Shown here: one piece after another, positions 59,111 to 64,000 of the stretch
How the letters are laid out: each line of letters opens with the position of its first letter
Numbering within the stretch: the first letter of the stretch is position 1
DNA from: UBA4459 sp963776205
Lineage (GTDB): Bacteria > Bacteroidota > Bacteroidia > Bacteroidales > F082
NCBI GenBank assembly: GCA_963776205.1
Contig: CAVZLR010000002.1
Span: 372,001-436,000 of the forward strand
Direction of reading: 5' to 3'
Length of the DNA: 64,000 nt
Notes under the pieces: model-generated
What the model was told of the DNA's origin: nothing
Databases searched by the model: none
Seen by the model: the letters and a program-made list of their open reading frames with translations, nothing else
Program-made: the position numbers and the translations under genes

Positions 59111-59473
59111 ATGAAAACTAGAATCGCAACCCTAGTATTGGTATTTGGCCTTTTATTATCAGCAAATACCTATGCCAACGAACCAATTCCAGCCTCAAAA
59201 GCTGTGTCTAATTCAGTAGCTAACCACATAGCAGGAGAACTTGAATATCCAGAGTTTGCAATCAAAGAAAAATTTGAGTGCTGTGTTGTAGTCAAATTAA
59301 CCATACAAGAAGATGGTACTTTTTCTGTTGATGCTGCTAATAGTATAGACGATCGAATGAGAAAATATGTAGTATCAGCTATATCTAACTTAGATGAAAA
59401 GGCAGACTATTATGAACAATTTGCAGGACAACAAGTAGTTCTTAAAGTAAAGTTTGATCTTAAATTGGTATAA
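59111..59473 (+). CDS. Small secreted protein with a TonB C-terminal-like domain
   Basis: 120 residues: signal peptide (MKTRIATLVLVFGLLLSANTYA) and a domain whose start YPEFAIKEKFECCVVVKLTIQEDGTF resembles TonB C-terminal (energy-transducer) domains, which typically read YPExAxxxxxxGxVxVxFxVxxDG. Unlike TonB it has no membrane anchor or proline-rich linker, so it would be a free periplasmic or exported domain. The GT pair usually before VVV is replaced by CC. Terminated by the hairpin at 59503-59533. Role unknown. Confidence 0.65.
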   Translation: MKTRIATLVLVFGLLLSANTYANEPIPASKAVSNSVANHIAGELEYPEFAIKEKFECCVVVKLTIQEDGTFSVDAANSIDDRMRKYVVSAISNLDEKADYYEQFAGQQVVLKVKFDLKLV

Positions 59474-59502
59474 CGCTGTCCAATTAAACTTATAAAATTG
59501 AT

Positions 59503-59533
59503 AGCCCTGTCTTAATTGATGGGGCTTTTTGTT
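59503..59533 (+). terminator. Intrinsic terminator of the TonB-C-like gene
   Basis: AGCCC pairs with GGGCT over a 14-base loop, followed by TTTTTGTTTT, about 30 bases after the stop. Confidence 0.6.
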
Positions 59534-59616
59534 TTCCAGAAACACATTCTAATGCGTTTAATCCTATGCAAGATCAGCTAATATTTGATAGGGAGTATAT
59601 GGATAACCTTCGCAAT

Positions 59617-59646
59617 TAAAAACCCCATTAGAATTATCTAATGGGG
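59617..59646 (-). terminator. Intrinsic terminator of the beta-helix gene
   Basis: Minus strand: perfect ten-base stem CCCCATTAGA/TCTAATGGGG with a four-base loop, followed by TTTTTAATT. Confidence 0.85.
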
Positions 59647-59703
59647 CTATCTGCTTTAAACTAAAACCAGATTTGTGAAAAAGCTTTACTAAAGGTACTA
59701 CAA

Positions 59704-62700
59704 TCAAGAGTGTTTGTCAATAGACACCATTACCTCACCTTCACCATCTTCCCATTGGCAACCTGCATCACCAACCTGTAGCTTGTAATAGTAAACTCCT
59801 TCAGCATACCCTTCAGCATTCCATATAAGCTGTTGTGTGCCCTGTGCTTGGTTTTCTTTTGTTTGATAGACTTGCTTACCCATATAGTCATATATGGTTA
59901 AGGTGACTGTCTCAGGTTGTTTTAGTTCATATTCGATGGTTGTTGAGGTGGAGAAGGGGTTGGGGTAACATCTAACGACTTGTTCCTTGCTTTCTGTCTC
60001 AAGTTCTTCGGCACCCAGGCTGTTCCACTCAACTGTACCAATATCTATCCGATTGTTCCAAATACGCGGGCTGCCCAGTAAATCAAATAATGGAAGCAAC
60101 AATCCGGTAGTATCGGGCGTTCCTGCATCTATACAGGGGGAATTATAGGACAAAGCGAAACTGAAATCCCCGTCAGCAATAAATAAAGGATATTCATCTA
60201 AATTGCCTTCGAGCCAGTGTATTGCAGCAGTATCATTCGCTACAATGCCGGCTTTTCCTCCCTGGACATTTGAAAATAACACATCAATAAAACTTGAGGC
60301 CACTTCATCCTTAAAAAATATGTTTTGTTCAGTGTTGCCCCAAACAATTGTATTGATGAGGGTGGGATGAGAAATATAGCGGGCATATATCCCGCCGCCT
60401 TCTTCTGCTGTATTGAAAACAATTGTGGAATTAATAAATTCTGATTCCCAATAAAGTTCACTGAAAATAGCACCTCCTTGTGGCGCTTCGTTGTTGGCTA
60501 CAAGGGAGTTAATAATTGTTGTCTGCCCTTTTGCGCCTTGAATGCCCCCTCCGCTTATGTTGGCTTGGTTGTCAATAATTAATGAGTTCAGGAGGGACGT
60601 TTCCGAATGGTAATCGTAAACTCCGCCGCCATAGTTCGCAGCATTGTTGCTGATTAACAAATTTTCTGCTTTTAGATTGCTGACATGGACGTACATTCCC
60701 CCACCTTTATTAGAGGCATTGTTTTTAATGGTGCCATCAATAAATACCAGGCCAGAATAGGTAAAGAAAGCTCCTCCGTTAGTATTTCCGGTAATGGTGG
60801 CATTTGATATAAGAAGATTTGAATGCTTACAATATAAACCTCGCCCATCGTTATCCAGTATCTGGGCATCTTTTATTGTTGCTTCGTTTACATCCTCGAA
60901 TGAAATACCTGTACTTCCATTACTTAGGACTTTTACATCCTGAATAAAAGGCGTAGAATTTGAGCAATATATTCCTATACTCTCATTGTTTGCGGCTTTA
61001 ACACCCTCAATAAAAGGTGTAGAATTTGAGCAGTAAATCCCATAACCATTGTCAATAATATCAAGGTTTGCCAATATGGGATTGGAATACGAACAATTTA
61101 TACCTGCCCCATTGCTTCCTTTCACTGTTAAGCCTGAAATCAGGTTGTGTGTATTTTTATATAATTCTATTACAGGGCTAATGCCTTCTGAATCCAGGAT
61201 AACCTCACCGGGTGAATTGCCAACCATATAAACATAGTCTGGCAGGTGGATTGGGAATATTTCACCCGTAGTTGAAGGGCTGTAATATCCTTCCATCAGG
61301 TAGATTGTATTTTGGTTTTCTTCGTTGGCAATCATTTTCGATAGTGCAAAACCCAGGTTTTTCATAGGGTCGCCAGGTGTGAGGCCACTGTTATTGTTAT
61401 CGCCATCAGGAGATATGAAAAAGTCTGCATCGAATTGCTCCAAAAGGCCATTGTTTATGTCGAAAGTAAAATTCTCCAGGTAAAGTGCATGAAGCTCATT
61501 TGGGTATAAAACGGTGAACGTATCAACTATCACCTCAACAGGGGTTTCATAAGAATACAAATCTCTGCCGGAACCGGCTTCATTCAGATAGATATTGCAC
61601 CGGTTGATGCTGTCGAAAATAAGGGATGAATTAAACAAGCTAATTCCGCCACCACGCACAGCCCGGTTTTTTCTAACGGAAACATTTGATAAAAAAACTT
61701 TACTGTCATTGTTGATGTCCAGCCCTCCTCCATAACTTTCATCATTTCCATTATCAGATATTACCATATTCACCAGGTTTACTTCCGCATTGCTGACATA
61801 TACTCCACTGCCAACTGATGCCTGGTTTTCAGAAACCATTATTCCTTCACTGATGATAGAGTCGCACGATCCAAAAAACGAAATTCCACCACCACGATGA
61901 TTTGCAATGTTTTTCGTAATGAGAACATCATTCATAATGGGATTTACGTTCTCCAAAGTCATACCTGCTCCGTAATCAGCTGTATTTTCAGTGATAATAA
62001 GATTTGAAAGCACCGGTTCGGAATCATCTGTAAAGTATATGCCTCCTCCATTCCAGTCAGCATGGTTACCTATAATGGAAACATTATTCAATGTTGGGTT
62101 TGAGTTGGAACAGAAAACACCGCCACCCATATGCACGGAAACATTATTCTTTATCGTGACATTTTGTAGAGCCGGAGATGAATGGCTGTAGCAACTCAGA
62201 CCACCCCCGCGCCAATCTCCAGAATTGTTAGAAATGATTACATGATCAAGAAGCGGAGAGGATGCATCTGCACAATAAATTCCTGTTGAGATATTATTGG
62301 AAACTTCAACATTGAATAAAGTTGGGTTCGAGTGTTCAATTATCATAATTCCTGCACCGCCTCCGTTACCGGTAACAATCAGGTTGCTCAACTCCGGGCT
62401 TGATTGAACACAATGAATACCGGTTCCTATTTGGTTGTTCAGTGTATCTCCACCTGTAATAGTAATTTCATTTAGCTTGTTGTATTGGTTGTGGTCAATC
62501 AGAATTACTCCTGAATTGTACTCTGCATCCAAAATGGTTGTGCTGTCATTTTCGCCTTCTATCGAAACAAAATCAGGTATGTTTATTGGGAAGAATTCTC
62601 CTCTTAATGAGTGTTTATAAACACCTTCTTTTAAATGAATTGTGTGTTGGTTCAGGCTGTCAACCAGCATTTTTGAAATTGCCCAATGAATCGTTTTAAG

Positions 62701-64000
62701 TGGGTTATCAGCATCCAAACCACTATTGTTGTTGTTTCCATCAGGCGAAACGTATAAATCTGCATTTACCTGCTCTATTTTCCCGTTTAGGATATCAAAA
62801 ACGAAATTCTCGTAGGGGTCAGCAAAATACTCGGTTGGATTAATTACAGAGAAAGTGTCAACAACAACTTCCATCATTTTGTTTGCATACAAATCGTTGC
62901 CATAGAGTGCACTGTTTCCGTAAATGTTGCAGCGGTCAGTTGTATCAAAAGTTACGATGCTATCATTGTTCCAATAAATTGCACCTCCTTTTGTAGCTTC
63001 GTTGCCAATAATGGTGACGTTTTTTAAATTACCGTAAGTCTTTCCGGAAAAGTAAATACCACCACCTGAATAAGCCTGGTTATCGACTACCAAAACATTT
63101 TTAAAGTCAATGTTTGAATGTGAAATTAAAATCCCTCCTCCGTATGGACCATCTTCATAATAATAAGATTGGTCAGAGAAATTATTGTTTCTAATGATAC
63201 TGTTTGTGAGATTAAGATTTGATTGATATGCATAAATTCCTGCTCCCAACGCCCTAAAGTCGTCGCTATCATAACCTGTGTTTTCAGCAATTACACTAGA
63301 ATCAATTGTAGCAACACATTCTCGCAGATAGATTCCTGCTCCATCACTTGCAGAGTTATTCTTTACTTCAACATGTTGCAAAGAGGGATATGATGATACG
63401 AAATACATTCCACCGCCATTTCCTTCAGAATACCATCCGCTGAGAGCAACATTTCCTTCAACGCTTACATTAAAAATGAGCGGACTTGAATTAGAACAAT
63501 AAAGTCCGCCACCAGTTGGTGCAATGCCGCCAGTTAGTTTCATATTTGAGATAACAGTGCTGTCATTATTAATTATTGACAGTACCTGTGATTGATTTTC
63601 AGCATCAAGAATTACCGTGCTGTCTGAAATTCCTTGCAGGCTTATGTCGTCAATCACATTTACCGGAAAAATCTCTCCTGTAGTAGAATCGCTGTATGTA
63701 CCATCTAGCAAATGAATGGTATGAATATGCATGCTGTCAGCCCTGATTATTGAAAATGCAAAATCAATGGTTTTCAGGGGGTCGCTCTCTGTTAATCCAC
63801 TATTCTCATTATTCCCGTTAGGTGAAATATATAGATTGGCATCCACTTGTTCTTTAAGTCCATGGCTGATATCGAAAGTGAAATTTTTTAATGATTCGAT
63901 ATAATAGTCGGAAGGGTACAATACCGAAAAAGTATCTAAAACAAGGTGTATTATTTGTTCATCATGCTGTTTATAAATGTCTTTGCCGGTTAATGCCCAG
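59704..64000 (-). CDS. Large T9SS cargo protein with three parallel beta-helix modules (5' end outside the window, C-terminus frameshifted)
   Basis: The frame is open to the window edge; the codons upstream of 63921 read LTGKDIYKQHDEQ...LVLDTFSVLYPSDYY, matching the inter-module sequences further in, so the true start lies outside. At least 1,430 residues are visible. Three modules of roughly 420 residues each begin with a sequence like ADLYISPNGNNENSGLTESD (DUF1565-like), then HTIHLLDGTYSDSTTGEIFP, and continue with right-handed parallel beta-helix repeats (NNSASDGAGIYL, GNEATKGGAIYW). A T9SS domain (CYPNPFSTSTTIEYELKQPE...VYYYKLQVG) ends it. One extra G near 59763-59768 shifts the last residues; without it the protein would end ANGKMVKVR with TAA at 59732-59730, the normal T9SS ending. 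Likely a surface-displayed or secreted adhesin or glycan-binding protein. Confidence 0.88.
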   Translation of the reverse strand, partial: WALTGKDIYKQHDEQIIHLVLDTFSVLYPSDYYIESLKNFTFDISHGLKEQVDANLYISPNGNNENSGLTESDPLKTIDFAFSIIRADSMHIHTIHLLDGTYSDSTTGEIFPVNVIDDISLQGISDSTVILDAENQSQVLSIINNDSTVISNMKLTGGIAPTGGGLYCSNSSPLIFNVSVEGNVALSGWYSEGNGGGMYFVSSYPSLQHVEVKNNSASDGAGIYLRECVATIDSSVIAENTGYDSDDFRALGAGIYAYQSNLNLTNSIIRNNNFSDQSYYYEDGPYGGGILISHSNIDFKNVLVVDNQAYSGGGIYFSGKTYGNLKNVTIIGNEATKGGAIYWNNDSIVTFDTTDRCNIYGNSALYGNDLYANKMMEVVVDTFSVINPTEYFADPYENFVFDILNGKIEQVNADLYVSPDGNNNNSGLDADNPLKTIHWAISKMLVDSLNQHTIHLKEGVYKHSLRGEFFPINIPDFVSIEGENDSTTILDAEYNSGVILIDHNQYNKLNEITITGGDTLNNQIGTGIHCVQSSPELSNLIVTGNGGGAGIMIIEHSNPTLFNVEVSNNISTGIYCADASSPLLDHVIISNNSGDWRGGGLSCYSHSSPALQNVTIKNNVSVHMGGGVFCSNSNPTLNNVSIIGNHADWNGGGIYFTDDSEPVLSNLIITENTADYGAGMTLENVNPIMNDVLITKNIANHRGGGISFFGSCDSIISEGIMVSENQASVGSGVYVSNAEVNLVNMVISDNGNDESYGGGLDINNDSKVFLSNVSVRKNRAVRGGGISLFNSSLIFDSINRCNIYLNEAGSGRDLYSYETPVEVIVDTFTVLYPNELHALYLENFTFDINNGLLEQFDADFFISPDGDNNNSGLTPGDPMKNLGFALSKMIANEENQNTIYLMEGYYSPSTTGEIFPIHLPDYVYMVGNSPGEVILDSEGISPVIELYKNTHNLISGLTVKGSNGAGINCSYSNPILANLDIIDNGYGIYCSNSTPFIEGVKAANNESIGIYCSNSTPFIQDVKVLSNGSTGISFEDVNEATIKDAQILDNDGRGLYCKHSNLLISNATITGNTNGGAFFTYSGLVFIDGTIKNNASNKGGGMYVHVSNLKAENLLISNNAANYGGGVYDYHSETSLLNSLIIDNQANISGGGIQGAKGQTTIINSLVANNEAPQGGAIFSELYWESEFINSTIVFNTAEEGGGIYARYISHPTLINTIVWGNTEQNIFFKDEVASSFIDVLFSNVQGGKAGIVANDTAAIHWLEGNLDEYPLFIADGDFSFALSYNSPCIDAGTPDTTGLLLPLFDLLGSPRIWNNRIDIGTVEWNSLGAEELETESKEQVVRCYPNPFSTSTTIEYELKQPETVTLTIYDYMGKQVYQTKENQAQGTQQLIWNAEGYAEGVYYYKLQVGDAGCQWEDGEGEVMVSIDKHS

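Overview
The window comes from a member of the Bacteroidota, most likely Bacteroidia (Bacteroidales/Marinilabiliales-like). This rests on several things visible in the sequence: type IX secretion (T9SS) C-terminal sorting domains, Bacteroidota-type promoters (TTTG-N18/19-TAnnTTTG, clearest upstream of rpmH and of a POT transporter), families largely confined to the phylum (DUF4252, DUF4834, RseC next to Rnf), AT-rich intergenic DNA and an Rnf operon in the order B-C-D-G-E. No database search was possible; all names come from reading motifs and overall similarity.

Layout. 1-3962 (minus): rnfE start, rnfG, rnfD, rnfC, rnfB. 4201-27609 (minus): two giant secreted T9SS cargo genes in one transcription unit. 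The distal one is a subtilisin-like protease of about 5,400 residues carrying 41 near-identical 85-residue repeats (6266-16721). The proximal one has 2,384 residues with 17 diverged repeats of the same kind. 28000-29119 (minus): RseC-like protein and a short-chain dehydrogenase. 29298-37329: nadC, a YihY/BrkB membrane protein, then a glycan cluster (glycosyltransferase, HprK-like P-loop protein, flippase), gpsA and a second glycosyltransferase. 37481-49077 is mostly minus-strand housekeeping: YfhO-like protein, DUF4834, rpmH (missed by length-based ORF calling), pepD with an MFS transporter, rsmG, a plus-strand LysM peptidoglycan hydrolase, mnmH and valS. 49239-51338 (minus): ECF sigma factor, putative anti-sigma factor and two DUF4252 proteins. 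51555-54269 (plus): POT peptide transporter, a radical SAM protein and tRNA-Val(TAC).

From 54.2 to 59.7 kb the window is gene-poor and accessory-like. A 62-bp perfect duplication of the tRNA-Val 3' end and its flank brackets about 1.6 kb holding one membrane protein. After it come a decayed T9SS sorting-domain remnant, a cold-shock protein, a beta-lactamase-fold lipoprotein, a small secreted protein made of four 32-residue repeats, and a TonB-C-like secreted protein. The window ends inside a large parallel-beta-helix T9SS cargo gene.

Across the window at least twelve single-base indels break otherwise normal genes, including valS. Five lie in the 255-bp array, exactly at the two positions where repeat subtypes differ. 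Removing them makes every affected gene length a multiple of three. I therefore read most of them as assembly or sequencing errors and annotate the broken genes as single loci.
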